64,000 bases of DNA from Candidatus Binataceae bacterium (GTDB taxonomy: Bacteria; Desulfobacterota; Binatia; Binatales; Binataceae), in NCBI GenBank assembly GCA_036495685.1, contig DASXMJ010000172.1, positions 1-64,000 on the forward strand. The letters run 5' to 3'. Positions within the stretch are counted from its first letter, which is position 1; every line of letters begins with the position of its first letter. The notes beneath the pieces were generated by a model that was given only the letters and a program-made list of their open reading frames with translations, did not search any database and had not been told where the DNA came from. Positions 43,729 to 52,861 of this stretch are shown one piece after another. Made by a program: the position numbers and the translations under genes.

Positions 43729-46311
43729 TCACGCAGTCAGCCGCCTCACCAGAGCCTCACCGATGAGGACGATCATCGCGGCGATAATCAGAAACGAGCT
43801 CAATGATTCGCGCCGTTCGAGCGTCGGGCGCGAGAGCCCAGTTTCACTGACGCTTGGATTCAAGCGCCCTCCGGTCGCCGATGCGAGTCTTTCCAGTAGG
43901 CCGTAGTTCGCTTCGGGTCTTGGCAACTCGGCTAGCACGGCAGGGCTTACCGTGTACGCAAGGGGCGGAAGAGTGGCGGATTTGGATCCGCCCGGCGCGC
44001 GCATGGTCAGGTAGTAAGTCCCCGGCACCGGCGCGTCGATCGATCCCGAAAACTCGCCGGGAACCTGCTCCGTCAGAGCTGTCTCGTAACGGATGTTGTT
44101 CGGGCCGGTCGCGCTCAGGTTGAGAACGCTGAGACCCTTCCCGAATTCCGAGGAATAATCGTTTAGCTTGATGTTGATGCGCCCGCCCTGGTAACCCAGC
44201 GCTACATCGAATTTCTGCGCATTCTGGGTTTCGGGTGTCAGCCAGTTGAAGAGGCGATCCCAGAGTGGGCCGAATACGTTGGACGTCACCCAGTTCCCCG
44301 ACCATCTTCCGCTCGCATCGGTGGTAACGGCGAGCGTCTTGCCAGCCCCGTACCTAGAGCTTGCGATGAGTGGTTCCCTGGTATCGCCGCGATCGATGTA
44401 GGCGCTCACGTTGGTATTCGGCTTGATTTGCGTCGAGACGTAACCTTTGAGCGACGGGAGCTGTTTGCCCGCGAAGTCTTTGAGCACCGGGTCGGGAGAG
44501 ACGGTGTGCGGGGTGAACTCTTTCGCCTCCTGCATCGTGGTTTCACCACCGTGCTGCTTGAAGTCCGAGACGAAGAGTGCGGGCAGATTCTTGGCGCTCT
44601 CGGTCTGATAGAAGGCGCCGCCGCCGTAGCGACTAATCGACCGCAGCAAGTCAAGCCCTTCCATGTCATTGCCGACCGCAATCGCGGAAATGGTGGCGCC
44701 GCCTTCGTGATGCATTCGCGAAACGATGTCGTAGTACATCGACGGGGTACCGCCAACTTCCCCGTCGGTCAGGATCACAACGTGTTGGAGTTGCGCGCCG
44801 CTCGAGGCAAGCATCCGTTCTGCCTCCTGCAAAGCCGGGAGCAGATAAGTCGTTCCGTGCGCGACGAGCCGGTTGATCATTTGGTTCAGATAGTTCCGGC
44901 TTTTGGCGACAGTCTCGAGTGGCACCACGACGAACGGCTGGGAGTCAAAACCGATGACCGCGATCAAATCGGAATCTTTGAGGGTATTACCCACCGTCTC
45001 AGCGGCTGCCTTGGCATAGGTCAGCTTGTCGGCGCGCCCCATCGAACCCGACTTGTCGATAATCAGAATCAGAGCACGTTTGCGTTCCTTGCGCTCGGGC
45101 GGTTTCATGATGACGGGCATGGCTTTGGCGACCGGACTCGCTTGCCACTGCCCTAGGCCGAAGCTTGCGTCGCCGCCAATCATCGCAAGCGAGCCCCCCC
45201 GTTCGACGTAATTGACCAGCGCATCGTGCGCTGCCGGCGTAAACCGTTCGGCGGGCAGATTGTTCAGAAAGACGGCATCGTAGCCGGAGAGACTTCCGTT
45301 CCATTGGCCCGAGGTCACCGGCACGACCGACGGATCGAACCCGCGCCGCTGCGCGACGGCCTGGAGGTACGCGGCGTCCTTGCCCGAGTCGGTCAGAATC
45401 AAAACCCTGCGTTGAGCACCGACTCCGACCCAGCCCTCCAGAGAATCGTCTTCGAGATACCTGTTCAAGCTCGGATCGTCGGCTTTAAACGTAGCGCGAT
45501 AAGAGGCGAGTCCGGTCGCCTCGTTATGCACCGGAAAGTCAAAACGCTCAGAGCCACGTTTGAGTGTGACCTTGCGCGCGCTCAGGAGTTCATCACCTCG
45601 ATAAACATAAATCGTTCCACTGACAGGCCTCGGGTTGAAGTTGTCCATCGTGACGCCTAGCGCGAAGGGCTCGGCTTTTTCCAGCGCCGGCGGCAAAGAA
45701 AGTTCGGTCATGGCCACGTTGGGAATCGACGTGGCCCCGGGAGGGGTGAAGACATCAAGCCGGATGCGCGCGGCATATAGCGCGTTGATCGCGCGGGTCG
45801 AGTCGCCCAGGTTTTCCCAGCCGTCGGTTACCAGCACGGCGGGGCCGCCCTCGGCTTCGGGATCGGCCGCCAGCCGCAGCAGCGCAGCTTCCAGGTTGGT
45901 GTGCGCCGGTGCGCAGCTATCGCAGGCGGTCGACTCAAAGTCTGCTTCCACTTCACCAATCGTCCTAGAAACGGCCGAGGATGCGAACATGAATGCGGGA
46001 TCCGCCGGACGGAGTTTCAAATCGTCCTTGAGCAGATGCACGGTCCAGGCACGCATCTGGGGCGTGATGCTCTCGGAGGCATCGACCACGGCCGGTTGCG
46101 CGGCACCCTCAAAACGCATCACCTTCTCCGGATTCGCGATTGCGAGGACGAACAGGGACAATGCGATCACGCGCAGCAGAGGTGCCCAGATCTTGATCCA
46201 TTCGCGCGCGTTCCACAGCGACCACGCCAAAACAATCGCTGGAATCGCGAGCAGATAGAGTGTCGCAGGCCGTGCCAGCGAAAGATCGCCGATAAGGGCG
46301 TGAAGGTCCAT
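43729..46311 (-). CDS. Cluster B gene 5: large membrane protein with two VWA domains
   Basis: 860 residues, nearly the same length as its cluster A counterpart (861). Two N-terminal helices (PATLYLLAIPAIVLAWSLW and the second near VIALSLFVLAIANPE) precede VWA domain 1 with an intact MIDAS DASES. A GATase-like segment follows (AVFLNNLPAERFTPAAHDAL with YVERGGSLAMIGGD), then VWA domain 2 (MIDAS DKSGS) with VVILTDGEVGG. A C-terminal helix (FLIIAAMIVLIGEALVRR) anchors it. It is the last gene of cluster B, 4 bases downstream of the BatA-like gene. Confidence 0.88.
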   Translation of the reverse strand: MDLHALIGDLSLARPATLYLLAIPAIVLAWSLWNAREWIKIWAPLLRVIALSLFVLAIANPEKVMRFEGAAQPAVVDASESITPQMRAWTVHLLKDDLKLRPADPAFMFASSAVSRTIGEVEADFESTACDSCAPAHTNLEAALLRLAADPEAEGGPAVLVTDGWENLGDSTRAINALYAARIRLDVFTPPGATSIPNVAMTELSLPPALEKAEPFALGVTMDNFNPRPVSGTIYVYRGDELLSARKVTLKRGSERFDFPVHNEATGLASYRATFKADDPSLNRYLEDDSLEGWVGVGAQRRVLILTDSGKDAAYLQAVAQRRGFDPSVVPVTSGQWNGSLSGYDAVFLNNLPAERFTPAAHDALVNYVERGGSLAMIGGDASFGLGQWQASPVAKAMPVIMKPPERKERKRALILIIDKSGSMGRADKLTYAKAAAETVGNTLKDSDLIAVIGFDSQPFVVVPLETVAKSRNYLNQMINRLVAHGTTYLLPALQEAERMLASSGAQLQHVVILTDGEVGGTPSMYYDIVSRMHHEGGATISAIAVGNDMEGLDLLRSISRYGGGAFYQTESAKNLPALFVSDFKQHGGETTMQEAKEFTPHTVSPDPVLKDFAGKQLPSLKGYVSTQIKPNTNVSAYIDRGDTREPLIASSRYGAGKTLAVTTDASGRWSGNWVTSNVFGPLWDRLFNWLTPETQNAQKFDVALGYQGGRINIKLNDYSSEFGKGLSVLNLSATGPNNIRYETALTEQVPGEFSGSIDAPVPGTYYLTMRAPGGSKSATLPPLAYTVSPAVLAELPRPEANYGLLERLASATGGRLNPSVSETGLSRPTLERRESLSSFLIIAAMIVLIGEALVRRLTA

Positions 46312-46315
46312 TCGG

Positions 46316-48121
46316 CTACGCCTCGAGCACCCTCCGTCGGCGGCGGTAAATCAGCATCGCTTCCAACGCACCCAGTGCGAGAATCGTCCCAAGCACCCAT
46401 GCGCTCATCGAGGCTTTTTCGGTGAACTGCTGGTTCGGAGAGGCCGAGCCTCGTTCTTCAACCTTTAACGGCGGCGTATCCTGGAAATTGGATACCGTCA
46501 GGTTGTCAAGGTTCACGGCGCGGGGGGTGGCCGGAATATCAGGGCCGGAGAGTTCATAGATCCCCTGCGAACCAACGTCCGTGAACAGCGTTCCCGGGGT
46601 AGCCTTTACCTTCTTGCCCGACGGAAGCGTTATGGTTTCGACCCCGGCGGGTGTCAGCCATGGCTGCCCGGTACGAAAGCCCGCGCTGCTGGTACCGAGG
46701 CCGGCGAGGTAGCTCAGGATGTTGAGCGTCAGCACGGACATCGGCAGGTTGCGCCGGCCGAGATAAGGGAACGGATTGAAGCCGGTCGCGATATATCGGT
46801 GACCTTGACGTTCGCCGCGCAAAAGCAGCCCGCCCCCTTGTCCCGAAACCACCGCGGCCATCCACGGGTGCTCACCCAGGAACTCGCCTTGCGAGATATT
46901 CAACAGCCGGAAGTTCACGGAATCGGTCAGTTGGTCGGTGTCGCGCCACTGGGCGACTTGGATTCCTGCCGCCGGTGTCACCGTAAAATCGAAAACCGGA
47001 TCCCCCGGCGGCGGGACCACCAGCAGCGAGTTAACCCCCGGGAGTTCCTTGGGCGCCGAGTACTCGAAGACTGCGAGGTCGGCGTTTTTCAAATCCTCAG
47101 GAGCAAAGGAACCGGGCGCTACGGTTTTGACCGACACTCCGGGAATTGAATCGAGCCCCGCGGACTCGGCGGCGGAAGGGGTAACAAAGAGGATGGAAAC
47201 CTCCTTGACCGATCCGCTGGTCGCGTACGCGACGTTGTCGAGCGGGAAGGCGTCGTCGGGTTTCAGCACCGCGCGGTAGACGCGGGCCGGCCTGAGCGCG
47301 GGGAACTCCAGCGAACCGGTTTCGCCGGCTGCCAGGGTTTCGTGCGCATCGCCGAGTTGATTCCCATCGCCCTCGACGATGACCTCAACCCGCTTTGGCT
47401 GAGATGAGAAATTGGCGACCGTGATCTGCGCGCGAAGCGCTTCCTGGCCAAACACCTCGCGGCGCAAACCGAATGAACCGAGCGCGAGGTTGGAAATCGT
47501 ATCGTCCACCAGGATTGAATCGATGGTTGCGGGTACGGGCGGTGCGATCGCCTGGCCGCCCACGAAAATTATCCTGCTGAAGCGCCCTTCCGCGGCCAGT
47601 GAGCTCAGCAACGCTGCTACCGAGTTACTGTCGTTGGGGGCGTCGGTCGGCTCCATTCGGTGAATAGCGAGCAAGGCCTCGGCATGGGAATTGAAGGGCG
47701 GCGCGATGCGATGCGGCGCGGGGGCCGTCGCAAAGATGGTAATCGTGCCGTTACCATCAGTCGCTGACAGCCTGCTCTGCGCTTTACTAATCGCGTCTTT
47801 AAAGCGGGTCACGCCGGAATCGAGCCTAACATGCATTGCCGCTGAGTTGTCGATCACCAGCGCGATCGGGCTGCTCTTGCGAATAAGGTAGGGCCCCGCC
47901 ATCGCCAGTACCGCCAGCAACAGCAGGACCAGCTCGACCAGGAACATCCAGTCGAAACGAGGCCGTCCGCCGAAGCGTTCCTTGCGCAGGCCGCGCAGCG
48001 CGCGAAACGCGAGCACGCTCGAGACGACCACACGCGCAGGGCGTTCGCGCGCCAAGTAGGCGAGCACGAGCGCGGGCACGATCGCGAGAAAGACGAGAGC
48101 TCCGGGATACAGCAGCCCCAT
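46316..48121 (-). CDS. Cluster B gene 4: BatA-like membrane VWA protein, altered MIDAS
   Basis: 601 residues from the ATG at 48121; a TTG at 48130 is also in frame and would overlap the DUF58 stop codon. The BatA start (LLYPGALVFLAIVPALVLAY) and second helix (FLVELVLLLLAVLAMAGP) are followed by a VWA domain whose MIDAS reads DNSAAM: the second serine of DxSxS is alanine. In cluster A the same family has lost both serines. A C-terminal helix is near WVLGTILALGALEAMLIY. It lies 5 bases after the DUF58 stop codon. It is likely the membrane-anchored core of the MoxR complex. Confidence 0.85.
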   Translation of the reverse strand: MGLLYPGALVFLAIVPALVLAYLARERPARVVVSSVLAFRALRGLRKERFGGRPRFDWMFLVELVLLLLAVLAMAGPYLIRKSSPIALVIDNSAAMHVRLDSGVTRFKDAISKAQSRLSATDGNGTITIFATAPAPHRIAPPFNSHAEALLAIHRMEPTDAPNDSNSVAALLSSLAAEGRFSRIIFVGGQAIAPPVPATIDSILVDDTISNLALGSFGLRREVFGQEALRAQITVANFSSQPKRVEVIVEGDGNQLGDAHETLAAGETGSLEFPALRPARVYRAVLKPDDAFPLDNVAYATSGSVKEVSILFVTPSAAESAGLDSIPGVSVKTVAPGSFAPEDLKNADLAVFEYSAPKELPGVNSLLVVPPPGDPVFDFTVTPAAGIQVAQWRDTDQLTDSVNFRLLNISQGEFLGEHPWMAAVVSGQGGGLLLRGERQGHRYIATGFNPFPYLGRRNLPMSVLTLNILSYLAGLGTSSAGFRTGQPWLTPAGVETITLPSGKKVKATPGTLFTDVGSQGIYELSGPDIPATPRAVNLDNLTVSNFQDTPPLKVEERGSASPNQQFTEKASMSAWVLGTILALGALEAMLIYRRRRRVLEA

Positions 48122-48126
48122 AGGAC

Positions 48127-49026
48127 TCAATGTGCGAGGCCCAGTTCGGCGACCGCGCGCAAGAAAAACGATTGGAACTCACGATCGGTCACGTACAGCG
48201 AATAGTGTAAACCCCGCTTGAGGCAGAACGAACGGATCTCGCGCGTGAGCCGCATCAGCGTCTCCTGGTATTGCTCACGCTCGCGGGCCCCGATCGCGAC
48301 CCGCACCCGCTCGCCGGATTCGGAGTCGATCACTTCGACATCACCGTCGAGTCCATGCCCCTTAAGCTCACGTCCCCCAAGAATCTGCACGGCGGTGAGA
48401 TCCATCGATGCCGCCAGGAATAAGCCGAGTCCTTTGGTCACCGAGTTGAGCATCATCAGAAAATCGGAGATGACGAAGACCTTCCCTGCGCGCCGAATTG
48501 AGAGCATCTCGCGGGCGAGGACCTGCGCGAAATCATATTGCCCGCCAGGCGAAACCTCGCGCAGCTTGCGCGCCAACTCCACAATTCGATGGCGTCCGTG
48601 CACGAATGCGGGCGCCAGCCCCCGGGCGCTACCGCCGAGCACCCGAATCATCACGCGGTCGCCCGATCCCAACGCGACGTAGGCGAGCGCTAGCGCGGTT
48701 GCCACCGCGTATTCAAATTTGCCGTCACCCGCCGGATAGGTCATCGATGCGCTGGCATCGAGGAATATGTAGGTGAGCAGGTCCTCTTCTTCCTTGAACA
48801 GCTTGATGTAGTACTTGTCGGTGCGTCCGTAGAGTCCCCAGTCGATGTGGCGAAAATCGTCGCCCGGCGCATAATGGCGGTAGTCGTTGAACTCCAGTGA
48901 GGACCCCCGTTTGGGCGAAAGATGAGCGCCCTTGCCTATGCCCGCGTATTGCCGGCGAGTGCGAATGCGGAGTTCTTCCAGCCGCGCAAGAAAGTGGGCC
49001 GTAAACTGGTCGGGAAGATCGAACAT
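48127..49026 (-). CDS. Cluster B gene 3: DUF58 protein with VWA MIDAS
   Basis: 299 residues. The DUF58 signature YAPGDDFRHIDWGLYGR is followed by LKEE-like YYIKLFKEEEDLL and the MIDAS DASAS in LDASASMTYP. It has no membrane helix. It is the adaptor between MoxR and the BatA-like subunit. Unlike cluster A, where MoxR and DUF58 are 10 bases apart, 231 bases separate it from the moxR stop codon. Confidence 0.92.
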   Translation of the reverse strand: MFDLPDQFTAHFLARLEELRIRTRRQYAGIGKGAHLSPKRGSSLEFNDYRHYAPGDDFRHIDWGLYGRTDKYYIKLFKEEEDLLTYIFLDASASMTYPAGDGKFEYAVATALALAYVALGSGDRVMIRVLGGSARGLAPAFVHGRHRIVELARKLREVSPGGQYDFAQVLAREMLSIRRAGKVFVISDFLMMLNSVTKGLGLFLAASMDLTAVQILGGRELKGHGLDGDVEVIDSESGERVRVAIGAREREQYQETLMRLTREIRSFCLKRGLHYSLYVTDREFQSFFLRAVAELGLAH

Positions 49027-49257
49027 CGCCCGCGCTTAAGTCGCGTTAACCTCCGCCCAGCTGGTTTGGGGTTTTGTCAAACGTCTCGCCGCCATCATTA
49101 ACGGAGCATCACACTGGCGGGGTACGGAGAATGATTTTCATCTGGCTCCCTCACCGCAGTCTGCCCTGGCGGCCGACTACCGAAGGAGGCGGCCACCGCA
49201 TTGCGGGGTCCTTGAAAACGAACATTCCTCATTACCTGCGGAGCTTTCAACGACCCG

Positions 49258-50274
49258 CTAGCTGCGCGGGCGCTTGAGACGCTTTTGCACCTGTTCGAGG
49301 AGCGACTCGGTGGTAACGTTCTCGGCCTCGGCCTGAAAGTTCCTCAACAGTCGATGGCGCAGGCTCGGCACTATCGCGTCGTCAACGTCGTCGTAGCTGA
49401 CGCTCACGCGCCCGTCGAGGAGCGCGTTCACTTTCGCGCACAAAATCATGGCCTGCGCACCTCGCGGACTCGGTCCGAAGCGCAGATATTGCGATACTTC
49501 GGAAATTGCGCCGGGAGTGTTTGGGGTACATCCGCCGACGATCGCTATGACGTAGCGCTCCAGGGGCTCCGCCACCATCACTTCACGCACCAGCGCCTTC
49601 AAGCTCTCGATCACTTGTGGAGCGCTGCGGCCATCAAAGATGGACTCCGATTTGCGAGCTTCAGCGCCGGTCGTGCGGTTTAGGATTTCGCGTAACTCCT
49701 CCGGCTTGGGCGGGTTCATGATCACTTTGAACAGAAACCGGTCCATCTGCGCCTCGGGCAGAGGATAGGTCCCCTCGAGTTCGATCGGGTTTTGCGTGGC
49801 CAGCACGATGTACGGCGCTTCGAGTTTATAGGTGACGCCAAACACCGTAACCTGGCGCTCTTCCATCGCCTCGAGCAGGGCGGATTGGGTCTTCGGCGTC
49901 GCGCGATTGACTTCGTCGCCGAGCACCATGTGGGCAAAGATCGGGCCCGGCTTGAACTGAAACTCCCGTTTGCCATCCTGCTCCGCTAGGACCTGGGTAC
50001 CGATGATGTCCGAAGGCATCAGATCGGGTGTGAACTGCACGCGTTTGAAAATGAGGCCGAGCGCATCAGAGGCCGCCTTGCACATCAGGGTCTTACCGAG
50101 CCCCGGAACACCCTCGATTAAAATGTGGCCGCCGCAGAACAAAGCGGTCAGCAGTTTGCGGATTACCTCCTGATGCCCGACGATCACGCGTGAGACTTCC
50201 TGCTCGGCGCGTAGAAAAACCCTGCGAAACTCAGCTACACGCTGGTCGGGTGGTACTTGCGGTGCCGCTCCCAT
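49258..50274 (-). CDS. Cluster B gene 2: MoxR family AAA+ ATPase
   Basis: 338 residues. Walker A GVPGLGKT, Walker B HMVLGDE and the MoxR box EVNRATPKTQSALLEAM are intact, with LATQNPIE and LPEAQMDRF. GAGGACAAGGG precedes the ATG. It is close in layout to the cluster A MoxR at 10982-12028 but diverged in sequence, so these are old paralogues rather than a recent copy. It begins 24 bases after cluster B gene 1. Confidence 0.95.
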   Translation of the reverse strand: MGAAPQVPPDQRVAEFRRVFLRAEQEVSRVIVGHQEVIRKLLTALFCGGHILIEGVPGLGKTLMCKAASDALGLIFKRVQFTPDLMPSDIIGTQVLAEQDGKREFQFKPGPIFAHMVLGDEVNRATPKTQSALLEAMEERQVTVFGVTYKLEAPYIVLATQNPIELEGTYPLPEAQMDRFLFKVIMNPPKPEELREILNRTTGAEARKSESIFDGRSAPQVIESLKALVREVMVAEPLERYVIAIVGGCTPNTPGAISEVSQYLRFGPSPRGAQAMILCAKVNALLDGRVSVSYDDVDDAIVPSLRHRLLRNFQAEAENVTTESLLEQVQKRLKRPRS

Positions 50275-50298
50275 CCCTTGTCCTCGTCGCTCCTCTGC

Positions 50299-51777
50299 CT
50301 AGTGAATCAAATCGCGATAGCGCGGTGGAACCAGTTGCCGCTCATCCGGAGGAGCATCACTACTCGTCTCTTTGAGCGGAGCGTTAACATACGGCGTGGT
50401 TGCTTTGGTCCGGTTCGGATCGATTACGGTGGTTCCTCCGGAGCCGACCGGGATTGCACTTGGGAGCCGAAACATGACGTAGCGCGCGTCGTGAATGTTA
50501 AGCGCATCGCTGCCGCCCTTCGAAAAGCGCTCGGTCTTGGTCGGCGTCGGAAATTCGCCCAATCGAGTGTCGCCCTGGTTTGATCCCTGGTCTTTGCCGG
50601 TCTGCTGATTGTTGCCGCCGGCCTGCGGATGATTGCGGCCGGCGTTGGCACCCTGCATCGGAGTATTCCCAGGCTGTTGTGGATTTGGCTGATTACCCGC
50701 CGCCTTCTGGTCCGTTCCCTTTCCGACTTCGGGCGCTTCGCCTTTGTTTTGATCACTGCTCGATGACGGGGTCTGCTCAGGACTCTTGGCTTCTTCGACC
50801 TGGGCTTCGGCCTTGGCGAGTTCGTTTTGAAGCTCAATAGAATTGTCCTTGCCCTTGTCGCCTTTGTCGTTCTGTCCGGCGCCCGTATTGGCCTGATTGT
50901 GTCCCGAGCCCTGGCCCGAACCATTCGCTGAACCGGCGCCTTCGCCCGTGCCCTGGTTCTTCCCCTCTTTGGAAGCGGCGGTTCCTCCGCCACCTTGGCC
51001 TTTCTCCTTGCCGTTCCCCTGTTCGCCGCGCGATGCCACCTGCTGCATCACTTCCTCGAGCCGCTTGAGCTTTTGCTCCGGGGGTAATTTGGGATTCTCA
51101 AGTTCATCGGCGACATCGCGCAGGCTACTGGCAAGCGCGAGATCCCCGGGGCCGGCGGATGACTTTTCAATTTCGCTGGCGCTCTCGCGCAGTTTCATCG
51201 CTTCGCTCTGCAGCGGCGATGGCGGGCGAACCAGCCCCAGGGTGGCGAGCACCATGGCGATTGCGATGGCGAAGGTCAGAACCGACGATCGCCTGATAGG
51301 ACGGCCGAGCCGGAACGGAAAGGCGCGGCTGGCGTCAAAAGAATCCAAGAAGGAGATCGCGCGCTTCCATAAAAGCGGGAAGAGCGGAGAGCGGCCGGCC
51401 TTTGTAGCCTCCGGCGCTGCCGGGTCAACGAGTGTCGCAAACGTTAGGATCTGCTGATGACCACCGACGGCTTCGTCAACTTGCGCGGCAGCGCCGACAA
51501 AATCGCGGGCGCGCAGGTAGGCACGCCACGCGAGCACCACGGCGGTTATCACTATGAGGAGCGCGATGGCCGTCAGAGAACCGGTCAGAATCTGAATACC
51601 CGCGGGACTAAGCACGTAGCCCCATCTCTCCCAGGTCGCCTGCCCCAGCCGATGCAGCGTCGCTGCGAGCGTTGCCGCTGCAAGAGCGGGCAGCACTGCG
51701 TAGGCGAGCGTTTGTGCCGCCGCGACCTTGGCGATGCGACCGCTCGTACGGCTTAGAATCTCAACCGGATTAGGCAC
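50299..51777 (-). CDS. Cluster B gene 1: membrane protein with Gln/Asn/Gly-rich linker (DUF4175-like)
   Basis: 492 residues, GTG start. One or two membrane helices occur at the N-terminus (about 20-40 and 60-85, LTGSLTAIALLIVITAVVLAW), plus one near 172-185 (SSVLTFAIAIAMVLATLGL). A very long low-complexity region (about 255-420) is rich in Gly, Gln, Asn, Lys and Ser and is probably disordered. A tail ending LVPPRYRDLIH closes it. It is the counterpart of 9624-10985 in cluster A. Its start lies 14 bases after the mltG stop codon, in the same operon. The TATAAT at 51784-51789 is only 6 bases before its GTG. Confidence 0.7.
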   Translation of the reverse strand: MPNPVEILSRTSGRIAKVAAAQTLAYAVLPALAAATLAATLHRLGQATWERWGYVLSPAGIQILTGSLTAIALLIVITAVVLAWRAYLRARDFVGAAAQVDEAVGGHQQILTFATLVDPAAPEATKAGRSPLFPLLWKRAISFLDSFDASRAFPFRLGRPIRRSSVLTFAIAIAMVLATLGLVRPPSPLQSEAMKLRESASEIEKSSAGPGDLALASSLRDVADELENPKLPPEQKLKRLEEVMQQVASRGEQGNGKEKGQGGGGTAASKEGKNQGTGEGAGSANGSGQGSGHNQANTGAGQNDKGDKGKDNSIELQNELAKAEAQVEEAKSPEQTPSSSSDQNKGEAPEVGKGTDQKAAGNQPNPQQPGNTPMQGANAGRNHPQAGGNNQQTGKDQGSNQGDTRLGEFPTPTKTERFSKGGSDALNIHDARYVMFRLPSAIPVGSGGTTVIDPNRTKATTPYVNAPLKETSSDAPPDERQLVPPRYRDLIH

Positions 51778-51783
51778 GATGGA

Positions 51784-51789
51784 ATTATA
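51784..51789 (-). promoter_or_regulatory. Perfect -10 box TATAAT just before cluster B
   Basis: Reading on the minus strand, TATAAT ends 6 bases before the GTG of 50299-51777 and sits in the 14-base gap behind mltG. The start point for transcription would be about the first base of the GTG, so a leaderless transcript is possible. No good -35 element is visible (best CGGCTG at 16 bases). Confidence 0.35.
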
Positions 51790-51791
51790 GC

Positions 51792-52829
51792 CTAATCGGC
51801 TCGACCAGCCGCGACAGGACGCGCGGGGTTGGACCGGTGGGCCTTGCTGCTCGCCAGGATGGCGCGCTTGTGGTCGGTGAAAGATTTGGAAAACACATGA
51901 GTTCCGTCGTCGCGTGCCACGAAATAAAGGAAGTTCGATTGCGCGGGATATAGCGCGGCTTCTATAGACTTCAGGCCCGGACTCGCGATCGGCCCCGGCG
52001 GAAGACCTGCTATTTCGTAGGTATTGAATGCGCTCGGAGTTTTCACTGCCTGGGCGGCTGCACCGACGGTTCCATCCAAACTATACTCAGCGGTCGGATC
52101 GGATTGAAGCGGCATTCCCAGTCTGAGCCGATTGTAAAACACCCCGGCAATCAGCGGCCGCTCCCCCGGTACTTTTGCCTCCCGCTCGACGATCGAGGCC
52201 ATGGTCACAACCTGACGCGTGTTCAGTCCTAGCTCGAACATCCGCGCTTCCACCAGCGGTGTCAGCACCCGAAAGAACCGCGACAGCATCGCAAACAAGA
52301 TCTGGTCGGCCGAGGCGTGCGGCGAAAAACGGTAGGTCGCCGGAAAGAGGTAACCCTCCGCCCCTAGCGGCATAAGTCCCAGCGCGCGGACCAGCGCACC
52401 GGCGCGCGCGGCATCCTCGAAATCGCCTTGGCACACCAAGCCCGCAGCCTCCAGACGCTCTCCTATCTGATGAACGGTTAGACCCTCGGGTACGACGACC
52501 GTTACGACCATGAAGTCGCCCGCGACCAGGTGGTGCATCACGTTCGGAATCCGTTCCCCGCCTTTGAACTCATAGTCTCCCGGTTTGATCCGACGCGCAC
52601 TCCCCGTGAACTGCCCATAGAGTTGGATAGCGAGGGCGCTGCGAACGGCGCCCGCCGCGGCGAGCTTGTGCGCCACCGATCGAAACGATTCACCTTTTTC
52701 GATCGTTACGCTGCGGGGAGTCGCGAAAATCTCGGTCGGGGTGAGCCAATAGAATTCAAATGCCGCAATTGCGGCGAAGGCGATCGCTGCGAGTCCCAGT
52801 AGAGCGATGATTGCTTTCAGCTTCCGCAT
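51792..52829 (-). CDS. mltG: MltG endolytic transglycosylase
   Basis: 345 residues with an N-terminal membrane helix (IIALLGLAAIAFAAIAAFEFYWL). The MltG (YceG) domain carries the conserved glutamate in TMASIVEREAKVPGERP and the loop GLPPGPIASPG. It cleaves nascent glycan strands in the periplasm and sets their length. It lies 58 bases downstream of ruvX and 14 bases before cluster B gene 1, all on the minus strand. This links the MoxR/VWA cluster B with peptidoglycan turnover. There is no ideal ribosome-binding site beside the ATG; AAGGAGG is 25 bases upstream. Confidence 0.94.
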   Translation of the reverse strand: MRKLKAIIALLGLAAIAFAAIAAFEFYWLTPTEIFATPRSVTIEKGESFRSVAHKLAAAGAVRSALAIQLYGQFTGSARRIKPGDYEFKGGERIPNVMHHLVAGDFMVVTVVVPEGLTVHQIGERLEAAGLVCQGDFEDAARAGALVRALGLMPLGAEGYLFPATYRFSPHASADQILFAMLSRFFRVLTPLVEARMFELGLNTRQVVTMASIVEREAKVPGERPLIAGVFYNRLRLGMPLQSDPTAEYSLDGTVGAAAQAVKTPSAFNTYEIAGLPPGPIASPGLKSIEAALYPAQSNFLYFVARDDGTHVFSKSFTDHKRAILASSKAHRSNPARPVAAGRAD

Positions 52830-52861
52830 CGGATGGTGCCCCGGCGCGCCAGCCTCCTTAT

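Noticed and set aside
50500-51100. Possible repeat array in cluster B gene 1
   Set aside because: The repeats are low-complexity Gly/Gln/Asn codons within one frame, not a CRISPR or tandem DNA repeat with constant unit.
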